From the NCBI GenBank assembly GCA_039881145.1, contig JAYKKI010000027.1:23943001-24007000 (forward strand): a stretch of 64,000 bases of DNA, in the 5' to 3' direction. The stretch is from Druceiella hillmani. Its lineage: Eukaryota > Arthropoda > Insecta > Lepidoptera > Hepialidae. The position numbers and the translations under genes were made by a program. Positions 10,740 through 22,789 of the stretch are shown here, one piece after another (position 1 is the first letter of the stretch; each line of letters starts with the position of its first letter). Under the pieces are notes generated by a model. That model saw only the letters and a program-made list of their open reading frames with translations, was not told the DNA's origin and made no database searches.

Positions 10740-11397
10740 TTTGTTTAGTACATGGAAACGCCCACTCAAAATTGTCTTTCTAAACTCTTAAGTACTGTAA
10801 AATGTTACATAAACCATACAACGAAGGTAGCAACAAAATATATAAATCCTCCAAATCTGATGAATAGAATGATTACTGTTTTCTCCTTTTCATCTTACGA
10901 ATACGAATCTAATAAAATTCATATGAACATACCATATTGTATAAGGACACAATGTAATAACTGAAACTACAATACGATATCGCTTGGGGGCATCTAAGTG
11001 GCTAAGTATATCAGTGAACTATAACTGGTTTCAATATGGCCTGTATTCGACAGCATTTATATCGTTCATAATGTTGAATACACAGTACGTGGTTGCAAAA
11101 TAGAAAAATAATATCCACCATATCTAGGTCGCAGCTTATTCTGAGTTGGCGAGGTATATACAACCGTAATATTTCTTTTGATTGTTGTCGATTTTCCGAT
11201 ATATTCAGCAGGTAAGAAAATTGAAGCAGGTTGAGTCTAAGGAATAATTGTGTAAGTCGCATATTGTATTTTTAGTTACCCTGTCAAAGTATTTCGAATG
11301 ATATATGGAAAATATTTAACTTATAAAATTTATGGTTTTAGTGCCTCTCATTTTTAGTAAATTTATTATAATTATCAAATTTAATAGAGGGAAACTG
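10740..11397. repeat. orphan copy of block B (partial unit 0)
   Basis: This stretch aligns with 25975-26300 and 42060-42960. Shared parts include TGGAAACGCCCACTC/TGGAAGCGTCCACTC at the left, the GATA-pair module in the middle (TATCAGTGAACT near 11010), GGTTTCAATATGGCCTGT, and TCTCATTTTTAGTAAA near 11346. It is separated from unit I by younger insertions and probably represents the right part of a further unit upstream. The frames contain stops. Confidence 0.7.
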
Positions 11398-11505
11398 ATA
11401 CATTAACTTGCATTTCATATTAACATAAAGTATACAATTAAATATGCAATTCACTGTATATTTAATTGTATACTTTATGTTAATATGAAATGCAAGTTAA
11501 TGTAT
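11398..11505. repeat. perfect 48-bp-arm palindrome with 12-bp loop
   Basis: Arms 11398-11445 and 11458-11505 are exact reverse complements, separated by 12 bases. The complete lack of mismatches in an otherwise diverged region implies a recent origin. It sits exactly where homology between block B copies (10.74-11.40 kb and 42.06-42.96 kb) stops. I found no target duplication or second copy, so class is unknown. It could be a foldback transposon end or a break-repair product. Confidence 0.9.
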
Positions 11506-11683
11506 TGAGCCCAAATCGAGATTATTATGAAAGTCAAAGTTTTCCAAGTTAATTTTAGACATCCTCAAACATTTAATTCTCATACCGAACATAAGGTCAG
11601 TTAGTAAATATTTGGTAGCAGTTGATTTTGTAGCGTTAAGTGCTAACGTTAAGTGGCCGCTGCCTTATTCATTGCGCTATGTT
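11506..11683. other. spacer between palindrome and integrase fragment
   Basis: No feature recognised. It may hold the decayed 3' continuation of the integrase fragment on the minus strand. Confidence 0.3.
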
Positions 11684-12200
11684 TTATTTGGATAACTTAG
11701 TAATTCTTAGCAAGCTCTTAAGCGTATGCAGAACACGCTCTACCGGTACGTTTACCGTACTAGAGTCCATCGTAATTAAATTGAAATAAATTTTATGTTC
11801 AGCACAGAAGTTTTTAGACTCTGCACTGACTAAGAACCGACCGTGATCGGTAATAATACGCTTGGGTGCACCAAAAAGGCAGGGAATTTTTAAGAGCTCA
11901 CAAAGCACTGGTGGCATCTAACGATATTTATATGCTCTGGTATGACATGCTTAGTAAAAATTTAGATAATAAGTGACTAATATTCTTTACGATTACTTCT
12001 TCCTGCCAGTTTTCCGGTAATGTCTAAATGAAATATATGCCGAGATACCGACACCGGTCGGTATGTCGGTATCTCGGCAATATATGTCGATATACCGACA
12101 TACCGTCAGGTCTTGTGTCACCTTGCAAATGATACGAGAGTTTATAAACTTTCTAATACTTTTAGATATCAGTGGGAACCGGCATTGTTCGTACAATTTA
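11684..12200 (-). pseudogene. second Ty3/gypsy integrase fragment
   Basis: On the minus strand, the upstream part (12196 to about 12100) encodes YEQCRFPLISKSIRKFINS followed by IICKVTQ, matching the end of the integrase zinc-binding domain (C-x2-C spacing partly retained). The downstream open frame (11917-11684) encodes LFGAPKRIITDHG, the second catalytic aspartate region of the D,D-35-E core, and then VPVERVLHTLKSLL, which contains the catalytic glutamate segment (VERVLHTL). The intervening first-aspartate region is missing or scrambled, and palindromic sequence is inserted there. This is a different family from the element at 4.45 kb. No LTRs are seen beside it. Confidence 0.72.
12038..12118. 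repeat. cluster of palindromic CGGTATGTCGGTAT words
   Basis: A 16-bp perfect inverted repeat (12038-12053 and 12064-12079, arm TGCCGAGATACCGACA) is followed by a third inverted copy near 12087-12105 (CGATATACCGACATACCG). G+C and CpG content are high relative to the surroundings. It interrupts the integrase homology, so it is an insertion or local expansion. Confidence 0.8.
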
Positions 12201-12920
12201 TCTAGAGTCTTCTAATTACCCAAATTTTGAACTTCATTATGAACATGATTGATGATGATCCAAATCAAGATGCGCAAAATTACCGGTCACCATAAGAAAA
12301 TTTTATTTCGAAGCACTATATACAAAGTATTCCATCACGAATATTTCACGTGTGCTCGAAAGTATTGGGAAAATCGTTGTTATTATGTTTTAAAATTAAA
12401 GCTAAGACTTTTCTATCTTAATTTTGTTTAAAGGAAAGCTAATCTTGGTGAAATTCCAAAAATTTTATTTCTTTGGAGTAAACCATGTTAGATACGAAAT
12501 AAGTAGAACCTGGCAACAATGGCTTTCTAGACAAATAATCCGGGTATTTTGTTCGAGTATCTTCATGATAAATAATTTCGAAATCCTAAGCCCAATATCG
12601 GTGCACACGGAGAGTAAGTGTTACTATGTACTTTAAAGCTTTAAAGGAGTTACTGTCTGTGTGTACTTTAATATGCCTACCTATAATTAATACTTAAAAT
12701 ATTCTACCACTTGTGTGGTATCCTCCACAATTTCATCAATTTGTATGAAATATAGACACAGATTACAAAGAGCTTTAGGGATTCGTTAAGGGTTTGGTGC
12801 GCGACCCATTCTTTAAACAAGGTCTCCCTCAATATGGTCGTCGCCCATTATCGACACGACGCTTCGCTAGAAAAATGACAGTTGTCATCTCTCGTTCTGT
12901 TTTTGCAATAGTGATGGCAC
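12201..12920. other. spacer, no recognised gene
   Basis: Short open frames on both strands show no family resemblance, and nothing here aligns to the repeat units. Confidence 0.35.
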
Positions 12921-12924
12921 TGTC

Positions 12925-12927
12925 GTA

Positions 12928-12983
<56 letters not shown>

Positions 12984-12992
12984 CATTTATAT

Positions 12993-13040
<48 letters not shown>
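12925..13040. repeat. (TA)n microsatellite
   Basis: Long imperfect TA dinucleotide tract with occasional ATGTATAT and ACATTTATAT interruptions. Open frames over it on both strands encode only Tyr-Ile repeats and are artefacts. Confidence 0.97.
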
Positions 13041-13041
<1 letters not shown>

Positions 13042-13880
13042 ACTGTAAAGGAAAATGATTTCGGTCAGTTTGAATTTATAATATTCAGATATACTGATAA
13101 ACACGTGTTCTGATGATATGCGTGTTTTGCTGTTCGCCATTACAAATCCTTCTACCTTTTTGCTTACTTTTAGTATTTACCGTCATTGATAAGGACATTT
13201 CCATACCGATATATTTTTTTAAGGTATGCGGTAAATAGAAAATATGTATGGAAATTTATAATGTTTCACATGACAATTTCGTTGGTGCAAATCAAATTAA
13301 TAAATGTTTTATTCGTAATGCATTCTACAAGAAATCGTAAAAATATTCACATAATTTTTTAAATTTTCCGTAATTAAAATTAGTGATATCGCAGCAATAA
13401 TGGGGTTTGATTACATTTATATGCAACTTATAATTATATTTTTATAATCCAGTTCTCGGGTCAGGTATATGTTAGAACACGCACATTTTCAGCTCACGTA
13501 TTTCTCAGTACCTCTGAAAATGATTAATTCAAGCTGACCGCAATCATTTTCCTTAAAAATTGTAATCGATAATTATTTAAAAATGAAAGGGAAGTCTTTG
13601 GAAACCCCTTGCGGATGCAAAACTATTGGGAAAAATTGCCCGATGATTATCGTTTTTAGCACCGGAAAACTCGATTAGATTATACGAGAAAGTATGGTAT
13701 TTGGACAGAAAGGCAGTGGAAAAAAGATCTTATCTTCGGACAAAACAAAAATATTTTGAAACGATTAGATTTAGATGCAAAACAATACATCCATCGTCAT
13801 GCTAACTAGCTATTCAAAAAAAAGTGAAGTGGAGGTGGAAACTAATAAGCTTGGAAAATAGAATGGGGTTCGTAAAATCC
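13041..13880. other. spacer before unit I, weak coding-like patch
   Basis: Around 13582-13760 a short ATG frame reads KSLETPCGCKTIGKNCP before a stop, then continues with basic residues. The cysteine spacing hints at a mobile-element or zinc-binding fragment but I cannot assign it. The remainder shows nothing. Confidence 0.2.
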
Positions 13881-14274
13881 ATTAACGAATTAGAATACGA
13901 ATATTCATACAATTACTGCTTGCAAATTCGGACTATGGACATTTTAAAACGATTATTGTTCGTTACTTTGATTTGACATATTTCAGGAATTGAGAAAATC
14001 AAAATAACTCATATAAAACTTTTTTCGCGACAGGAATCAAAGTATTTAACAAAATATCTTAAAAAAACTTTTACCCTGATACATCGTTATGACTGTAAAA
14101 TAATGGAGTTAACAATATTGATACATTAGAATATTTATTTTAAAACTTTTTGTTGAAACAAAAGTTTTCCACAATATCATTCTCAGAAAAAATAAAGATC
14201 AATTGTTTTCACTGCTTCTTAGAAAAAAAATTCACATCAACTTTTGAGAGGCGCATCCTATTTTCTCCGACTTA

Positions 14275-14500
14275 ACGGGAAGTTAGTGCATCCAACGCTA
14301 TGAAATATACTTGTATATAGTTCCGCCTGAAGCTGCAAGACAGCTGACGTATATCCGCCTCAATGCTTTTCTAGTTTATACTCCGGATAGCAGCTTGCAC
14401 CGACAACATCACTGTTTACGGCACTTAAACCATATTGCTTAACTCGATGCAGTGTCACCTGCGCATCTGTAGCCGGTTGTGTTTTGTTAGTTATTTCAAT
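14275..14500. repeat. conserved block, unit I (partner 47360-47620)
   Basis: About 190 bases align to unit III without any indel although roughly a fifth of positions differ. Shared words include CTATGAAATATACTTG, ATATAGTTCCGCCTGAA and CTGCAAG. I tested the longest shared minus-strand frame by eye. Both copies contain stops at different places, and substitutions are not concentrated at third codon positions, so it is not behaving as a coding exon. A conserved non-coding element is the better reading. Confidence 0.7.
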
Positions 14501-15070
14501 ATTTTAGATAACGACGACGTTATAAATTTATTTGTAGTTTGTCAATATTAAAGTTTACAGTTCTTTTCTAAGCGTCAAAGAAAATGTTAATCCCCTCAAA
14601 AATGTCTCAAAGACTCAGTTAAATCTAGAGAGGTCTCACATGCATGTTTGTCATTACAATGGACGAGAAATCTATGAATATCATCACTTTAAATTTTTGT
14701 CTCTAAATAATTTCTTGATTATTTTTCTAGGTAGCGTTAATTGCAGAAAAATTAAAAATATTCTCTTCATTCCTTTCTCAGAAATTGGCAAATATCATAA
14801 AGTAATCAATTGGTTTATAATGAAAATTGAGACTAACAATAAAAATGTATAGCCCATTTTATAAGCGACGACAATAAAGCAATGCTATATGAAATATGTA
14901 CACCACTTGTAAAAATATTAGAAAGAAATGGACATTATATTCAGAGTAAAAATGCATTAGACTATTAAAGTAAATGGCAGTTAAACTGGACCCTTCAATT
15001 TATTGCTAGTATTCATGTAACTAAATATACAGTGGCATTTATTGCTCATTGACTGCAAATTATCTCCAAA

Positions 15071-15156
15071 TTTTTAAGCTTGGAACTTTCTACTTATTAT
15101 GAAAAAGGAAGACCCAACGGGTCTTCATAACAAGTAGAAAGTTCCAAGCTTAAAAA
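15071..15156. repeat. foldback hairpin, about 37-bp arms
   Basis: Left arm from 15071 and right arm to about 15156 are reverse complements (TTTTTAAGCTTGGAACTTTC...), with one mismatch, a 7-base insertion in the left arm, and a GAAGACCC-AAC-GGGTCTTC tip. In units II and III the matching place (about 33.5 and 48.2 kb) lacks the complete hairpin, so the inversion is specific to unit I. Confidence 0.85.
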
Positions 15157-15295
15157 ATAAACCAAAAAAAATTTAAACTTGAATGACCGATTTAAAATGA
15201 AACGATTGAAATTGATATTATGCAAATGGGAAAATTTAAACCATAAAATTACCTAACGCAAAATTTGCAAAATTATAAGTTTGCTATCATTGTTT

Positions 15296-15823
15296 GATTA
15301 AAAAATAATAAGTCCGCAGCATGTTGAAGATTAAACATTAGCATTAAACTATTGCATACCGTTTTAGACTCTCACCACTTTGTTTTCTTCACCGAAATAT
15401 ATTGTTTAAATAAAACCAATCAAATCCCCACTCACACTTTCGTTACATATTTGTATGTTGCAGAATAAATTAATTAAAAAATAATCAGTTAGCAACATGT
15501 TGAAGATTAAACATTAGCATTAAACTATTGCATACCGTTTTAGATACTTTCACCAATTTCTTTTCTTTAGCACAATATATTGTTTAAATAAAACTAATCA
15601 AATCCCCACTCACACTTTCGTTACATTTTTGGATGTTGTAGAATAAATCGATTAAAAAATAATAAGTCATCAGTATATTGAAGATTAAACATTAACATTA
15701 AACTATTCCATACCGTATTAGATACGTTCGCCACTTTGTTTTCTTCTCCACAATATATTGTCTAAAACTATTCGAATCCCCATTTACACTTTCGTTACAT
15801 ATTTTTATGTTGCACAATAAATC
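15296..15823. repeat. three tandem copies of a 174-178 bp segment
   Basis: Copies start at 15296, 15472 and 15650, and a partial fourth at 15824. Each begins GATTAAAAAATAAT (AATT in the second) and contains TGTTGAAGATTAAACATTA, ATACCGT, and CCCCACTCACACTTTCGTTACAT. Unit III has a single copy at about 48355 and unit II is interrupted there by half a foldback element, so the triplication happened in unit I after the units separated. Confidence 0.9.
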
Positions 15824-16784
15824 GATTAAAAAATATTTTATCCATTAATTCAATTCAAACATTGACTAAAATATATTTTTATTCAAAATCAAAGGTAGCT
15901 GCAAAGTCATTATATAAGAGGGAAATAAATATGTTCATTCCCGCAATAATACTTCAACGCTATTGCTGACATTTATATCATAAAATATGATTCCTTTCAG
16001 GTTGTAGGTTACTTTCTAAACCCAAGTTAAAAGCAAGTGCAAAAGTTTTTAAAACATGATTAGTTTTTCAGAAACATTTTTATGATCAGTATTAGGTTTA
16101 TTTTCCTAAAATAATAGAAACAAAGTATTCGGCGAACCCACGCATTCGAAGTTACTATTTTTTAATTTTTAAATTATATTTATTAAAATATATAAATTCA
16201 CGTAATTAACGTCATTAAAAAGAAAATGTGCTAAATCTTTAATGAAAATTAAAAAAGTTAGATAAAATTTTTTTGATGCCATATTCCGATTTTCCTCAAA
16301 TATCATTGTTACTTTGTTCAGAATTTATTCAGTATTGATATTAAAATAAATATGAAAAAATTAAAAAGTAGTTTTATCAAATTTATTCAACTCCCAGAAT
16401 ATTAGATCGATGTTCCACTTGGTTGTCACTGGTCTCATTTACATTTTTCTTTGTTAGTAATGGTATTTGATAAGATAATTAATTTTGAAGATCAATATTT
16501 TATTTACTTTCATAGGCTATGTATTAAATCTACAAATGACGCAAAATATAAAAGTATCTGTTATGTGTTTGACATTTCTTAAAAATAGTAGGTAAATTTG
16601 ATGTTTAGACTTTTCTAAACTTCAAACTTACTTTTATTAGAATTAAAAAATAGACATTTGTTCATTTTTTCAAGTATCGCGCAAAAACTCCTTGACCGAT
16701 TTGAATCGAGTTTTTTGACAATGGTTAGGGTATAGGTTAAAAAGTAATCAACTTCCAATGGCTGTCAAAGATGTAGTCTAATAT

Positions 16785-16786
<2 letters not shown>

Positions 16787-16819
<33 letters not shown>
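16787..16819. repeat. (TA)n microsatellite
   Basis: Uninterrupted TA dinucleotide tract. Confidence 0.95.
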
Positions 16820-16824
<5 letters not shown>

Positions 16825-17554
16825 TAATTTCTACTTTATATTGAAGTTAATATTTTTCTCTAGTCTGGAATGAATTTGAATTTATATTTCTTCTTCATAA
16901 TGGCTCAAATAATATAGGCAAATTATAAACATTTGCTGTCGTTTTAATTAAAAAAATTAAATTTTAGGCTACGGAATAACTTAAAAGAGGAACGTCCTAT
17001 GATCCGCATTTTTTATTAATTTGTATATTTTTTCATATAAATATTTCATTTCCAATAACTAGTTTTGATTTACAATAATAAGCCTTTTTTTAAAAACTCC
17101 TTTCCTTATTTCAATTAAACATAAATTGGTCTAACATATTTTTCTTTTAACTTTCTGTTCATATTCTTTATACTTTTTTCCCAAAAGGTACTAGTAATAT
17201 TTTCTACACATAAAACTGTATTATCATTTGCTTCATAATATTCATAACAAATTCTGCTGCAATATTATAGTTAAATTATTATATAAATAAAAAGCTTCCC
17301 ATATTTTATTCCTGAGTATACTTATTTTTCAAATTTATTACAACCAAATCTACATAAATTTTTCTTTTGAGTTATCTTATCACTTTCCGCTCTTAGGTTT
17401 AACTTTATAGCATATAGTTTATTTTTTTAACCACACTATAAACTTTTTTTCCCCCAACTTCCCAAAAATATGCAGTCATAATTGTCCGACAAATAAGTAT
17501 GGTTGGCATCTCTTTCATACTTTTATTGCCTCTCGATATTTCCATGTCACACAT

Positions 17555-17790
17555 GATTTACATAAATTCACAAGAATTATTTGACATGCATAATTTTATT
17601 TCGATCAGAGAAAGTGACTGCGTGCTATATTGCTGTTTTGATAAACAGAGCAAGAGCAAAGACTTTATCCGAATCTATTTGCGAATAGACGACGTATAAA
17701 AAGTGGATGCGGATCTGATACATATGCTTTGTCCAAAGGCGAGTTTTGTGCAAATTTTTATGTCATGCACGAGGGGTCGTATTGGGTATG
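17555..17790. repeat. conserved block, unit I (partners about 35.09-35.31 and 50.68-50.82 kb)
   Basis: Shared words with unit II include TCAGAGA-AGTGACTGCGT, GACTTTATCCGAATC, ATTTGC and TCACGCACGAGCGG (here TCATGCACGAGGGG). The plus-strand frame is open over part of it in units I and II (ISIRESDCVL in both) but is lost in unit III and shifts after that motif. G+C is higher than in the surroundings. This could be a decayed exon or a conserved non-coding element. Confidence 0.6.
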
Positions 17791-19009
17791 AAATCAATGA
17801 AAATTATAAAAATATCTATTATTGATTCATGTAATGTGTAATGTGAGTTATTTAGGGGATAATTACCTACTGATAAAATTGACTATAACAATTTATTTCA
17901 TATGTGATAAAAAGATTGAGTTTGTCGCAACTAAATGATATAATCCTGCATTAAAAGTAAGTTATTTTATAAAATGGTTGTCATGTCCAATATTTCGCAC
18001 GAGAACTATACTTAAATATCAATTATCATTTAAAACATACTGAGCCCAAATTTTTTAAATTATTGTTTCAAGTGGTAACAAAAATAAATAAAAATTAGAA
18101 ATAAAGTAAAAAAAATCAAATCAATATTCAATGTCATTTAAGACATGATTTTTGCGATATATATGCCATTTGCGATTTGATAATCATATGTATTAAATAT
18201 AAATTAATTGTGATAATTACACAACATTAATTACATTCAACTGTAAATGAAGGAGTACAAATGAAATTTTTCTTAGTTTACTGATAATGAGTGAAAGAGA
18301 TAAAAAAGAAATATTGTGCAAGTTTTAAGATAAAATAATAAAATTAATTTGAGATAATAAAATCTTTTATATCATTTATTCTCTCTACATCTGTTGGAAT
18401 TTAATATTTATCCAGTCAAGGAAAAATAATCGCGTAATATTTAGATGATGAGTTTCGCATTAAAAATTTTAAAAAGTAAATGGGAGTCAAATTAATTGTT
18501 AAAAAGAAGTTTTCGGATTTCTATATTCCCCTAAGTTGAATGGCGATAGGCCTGATAACTCTTATGTGCTTAACTAACTTTTATGTGTACTATCAATAAA
18601 TTTAAGTAGACAAAACCACTGAGTGACGAAAATTTGACGATCCAAATTTTGTTACTCTCTATATCCATAAGAAATTCAACAATAAGGAGTTGAAACTGAA
18701 GTACATATTGAATTTTAAATTTAAATTATATCTCACGTCGATGCCGAGTCGATGCTTCTCTTCTCTTTTAAATGCTTGCACACTCACACTCACATAAATG
18801 AGTCACTTGACATCGACTTCCAAAATTTAGCAGTAACAGTATTTTATAAATTTATTTATGTTCGGAAACGATAATTTACGACAGTTGTTCCAACTAAGTT
18901 CATTATTTTATACTTTTCAGTTGTTATTGCAATTGGAAATATTCTTTCTAATTTTTCCATGTTTAGTGCGTATCATACTATATTACCCAGAATATTGCAT
19001 ACTTGTAAT

Positions 19010-19011
19010 GA

Positions 19012-19045
<34 letters not shown>

Positions 19046-19075
19046 ATATATTCATATATATCTACGTATATATAT
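19010..19075. repeat. (TA)n microsatellite
   Basis: Imperfect TA tract interrupted by ACATATAAATATATTC. The overlapping open frame encodes Tyr-Ile repeats and is not a gene. Confidence 0.93.
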
Positions 19076-19409
19076 ACGGATACATAAATCACATTCCCTC
19101 TTAGGGGTTCAACGCACACGCACATGCGTACAATAAAATTTTGCAGAAAGACGTGGTTAAATTATTTAAAGAGACATTAATTTTTTTATTTTTCCGGAAT
19201 GCCTTTTCATATAGTGGCCTTGAGTAATTTTTTTTCCCTTACAAACTCTCTCACAACCCAAGTTGGTTGTCAAAATAAAAAGGAAAAGAAGGTATAAAGA
19301 TTTCCTAATAAAATATTTGAAAATTTTGAAATTCTCACGTCATATCTTGTTATAGTAAGTGGCTCCTAAATATAATAATATAGTCGCTTTGAAATGCTGA
19401 ACGTACTTT

Positions 19410-19760
19410 TTTTCTTTCTTTAAATGCAGTTAAGTGGTAAATAAAAAGCACCATATTTCAAGGTTCCTGTCCTGAATAAAATATAACTCTCGTCCCTCCA
19501 GACTATTCTACCCCACCGGGAAAAGATGTAGGAGTATCACTCTGACGCCGCCCTGAATTTTGTGGCCGAATCTCTTTGAATTTTAAATTAACCATAACTT
19601 CCATTCGTTTGCGGTCCGAGTTGTCTATTTCAAACTGATGTTATAATGGAAGTAGGTTTGCTTTCAAGTTTTGTTTGTGCGCTCCTGGTATAAATTGTTC
19701 AAGGATGAGTCCGTTTGACGTAGATGAAATTATTACTTCAGTTTAGGTAATTATTTCTTA
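19410..19760 (+). repeat. conserved block with splice-like borders, unit I
   Basis: Aligns with 36308-36680 and 52440-52830. A pyrimidine-rich run ends in GCAG at 19429, and TTTAG|GTAATT follows at 19746/19747. The same two borders occur in unit II (36333 and 36672/36673). In unit III the acceptor-like CAG is kept but the GT is changed to GA. Every frame between the borders has stops, so any exon here would be non-coding. Confidence 0.55.
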
Positions 19761-21053
19761 GGATGAGCCAATTTATAAGTCTTACATTTATGCGTACAAT
19801 ATAAACATATATTACCTCAAGTTGTATATTTTTTTAATAAATGAAATGTCGATTATTTACTATTTTACTGGTGAATTGTTAACAATCTTTATAATTAACA
19901 GTGAAATCAACCGACTTCCTAATTTTGTATTACCTGATGCCCTAATAATAGAATTGGTTGTGAATTTGCTTGAACATTGTTTTTTTTATGAACACATCAG
20001 TGAAAATATAACAAAACCTTAATGATCAAAATTATATATTTTAGTAGACTTTGATAAAAGAATTCTAAAAGTTAATTTTTTCAGCAATTTTTCGAGCGTT
20101 TCGTTAATCTAATGTAAACTATTACACGAATAAAACGAAAACTTTCATGATTTTAACGTTCTCATATATAATAATTTAAAATGGTTAGCTTTATCGGCCA
20201 ATGATTGAATTTTTCTCATTTCGATATTACACAATGAAGGCTAATTTTGTTTCCTTGATAAAATAGCTATGTTGAAAACTAAATAAGTGTACTATACCTT
20301 CATATTTACTTTACTCGTAATGGCTAAATGGGAAAAAAATAAGGACAAAGTCGAATTAGAAAATAATTTTTAAATCTTAAAACGAGTTTACAGTATTGTA
20401 TCTAAACAAAAATATTTTTCAATATTATAGATTTGTACACAGTTTGCTGACTTTATAGTTTGTTGTTTTGAATCAAGAATACATGAACGAAAACTATAAT
20501 ACATTTAGCAAATTTTTTTGGTTATGTTATTGAATTTTCTTCTTCTCTTGTAAGTTACAACATTTGAAGTGAAATAATTTTTTCTAAGAAACATAATTTG
20601 AAAGGTTACAGTTTCCTAAAAATATTGTTTTTATAATATATGTCGCAAAACTTTTTGACAATGTACACATTTCTTGACAATGCATAGTTAAATAAATATT
20701 GCTTAAATACTCGAGTACTTAAGATATGAGCTGATTATTACAATTCATTAATAAGAAATACATGAAGAAATAAAAATATTGATTCCATTCAAAGTTTGCT
20801 TTGATATTTATAAAGTAAATAACTTACTACTATAAATATAAGTTTTGAAAAATATTAAATGAAAGGATCATATTGTTATCCTTACAAGTACATTACCTTT
20901 TAAAACATATTTAAAATATACTTATGACTTTACCTTCGACCCATATTAGATAAGATTTAATGTGTGCAAGTATTTTTGTTATGTTCTATGTATTATTTTA
21001 GAAAAGATTGAATCAGGAGCTTAGTTTGTACCAGCGAAATAAGTCAAGGGGGA

Positions 21054-21630
21054 GTAGAACTCACACCACGAGGGCCCGTACACATTTAAGTGTTTATAGC
21101 ATTTAATTTTAAATAGTACGTCTGCTATACTATGCACTAAATTAATTTTTTTTCAAAATGTAAATATATTGTTTACTATAACTAAAAATACCTTATAAAT
21201 ACTACGATATATGCAGTATTTCTTTTCTTTACGATATAAATTCAACTTAATATCTTTCTTGAGATATTAAGTTGCATTTATATCATAAACTGATTCAGTA
21301 GCTTTACATTTCTGTAAACATTTAAACTTTTTTGGGTCACGAAACGGTTCTAAACGAACTGTTTTTTTTTATTTTTAACAATATTTTCTCAATGATCATC
21401 AAAATCTATAGGGTATTTCCGGTTGACTGGAAAAATTTAAAAATCAATTATGTCTAATTCTGTGAGAAATTACAGATTTGTTTTAAATACTCGCCTGTGA
21501 AAGATATAATAAACAATATATTTATGTTCGGAAAAATTTTAATTTTGTGAATAATTTAGTAGACGTACTACGTAAAATTAAATGCTATAAATACCTAAAT
21601 GTATGCGGAACCCTCGTGGTGCTAGTTCTA
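21054..21630. mobile_element. inverted-repeat element with about 73-bp arms
   Basis: Arms 21054-21126 and 21557-21630 are imperfect reverse complements. They share TAGAAC, CCACGAGGG, TATAGCATTTAATTTTA and TAGTACGTCT. The interior contains TCATCAAAATCTATAGGG and GGTTGAC, a word found again at 37.99, 38.20 and 53.43 kb. Units II and III keep the interior and a decayed right arm (38.41 and 53.70 kb) but no clear left arm. It is probably a non-autonomous element that was inside the ancestral unit. The motif pair resembles a repeat I associate with lepidopteran genomes. That association is from memory and unchecked. Confidence 0.7.
21234..21283. repeat. short hairpin, about 22-bp arms
   Basis: ATATAAATTCAACTTAATATC pairs with GATATTAAGTTGCATTTATAT across a loop of a few bases, with one mismatch. 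It lies inside the inverted-repeat element above. It is a possible small-RNA precursor shape, without other support. Confidence 0.7.
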
Positions 21631-22789
21631 TTCGTGTCTGGTTTTTGTTTTTAAATACATTGACTTTTTTTATTCTTAATAATTATTTGCCCATCAGACT
21701 ACTATTCTGCTGACCTGGAACAAAGAGAAAAAAAAAGTTTTTTTTTAAATTATTATATAGAGAAATATGTATATGATTTCGGTTTTTATATAGGAAAGTA
21801 CACAGGTCGGCTAGTTGTTGCGGGAATAAAAAACTCTAACTCAGCCTAAAATTCAAGGACACAACACTTTAAAATTCAACTAATGAGATGCGCATGGTCT
21901 GAAATATTACGAACTTTTAAATTAAGAAGATTTTTTTCACTAGTAACGTGTAGCAATAATCCGAAAAATATTCCAAAAAGAAAAAGAATATCTGAAATGC
22001 ACTTACGGCAGAACTGCGCTCTACACATATTTCAAAAAATAAAAAAGATAGATAAGAATAACATAGAAGATAAGCTAAGTTTCCATATTCAACATTTTCT
22101 ACAGACCTACAAACTATAATTTATTTTACTCTTTCAAGAATTTTTTGCATAAGCAGTGCTTCTCAGATTACGAAAATTGTAAAAGTGCCATCATTATTAT
22201 TTTGAGACAAATCTGCTGACACTAATTATAAATAAATGCTTATATTTTGGTGCCCTTATTGGTAACTGAAAATTCTTATAAATTAAAAAAAGCTTGGAAC
22301 GGTTAAAACAAGCTAAAACGAAATCCCTGTAACTTTCCTAATTTCCTCTTTCCGTTAGTATATAGTTTATTACACTCAAGTTCTTAACCAAGTATGGAAA
22401 ATACCAGAATAACAACATTTCCTAACTTTTTTAATGCAAGATAATTTCCATCAAATTGCATTAATAAATAATATTGATATATATATATATTAATTTAATA
22501 AAAATACTACACCAATAATCTTATAACTTTGCATGTATCTAAGTAAGTATCCAACTATTTCAAACCAATTTTACTTGTAAACAAGAAGTTTATTCAAATT
22601 ACAAAAGCTGCATGATACACATCCAAATAATCCCATAAAAATAATTATCAATTACAAGTCATAAACAAAACTTTCCACGTAATTATTATCTGCGAAATAA
22701 TCCTATTTTATTCACGAATTTACCTATAAATTTTTCACCAAACACCTGCTGAGTACCTTCATATAACCCATATTATGACGATTACGCCA

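Noticed and set aside
12829..13140. Open frames on both strands encoding long Tyr-Ile repeats
   Set aside because: They are translations of the (TA)n microsatellite. The same applies at 4282-4569, 18858-19136 and 56282-56536.
14300..14490. Minus-strand coding exon shared by units I and III
   Set aside because: Codon-by-codon comparison shows more first-position than third-position changes, and each copy has its own stops.
21234..21283. A microRNA precursor
   Set aside because: The hairpin is short, lies inside a transposon-like inverted repeat, and the shape alone is not enough in AT-rich DNA.
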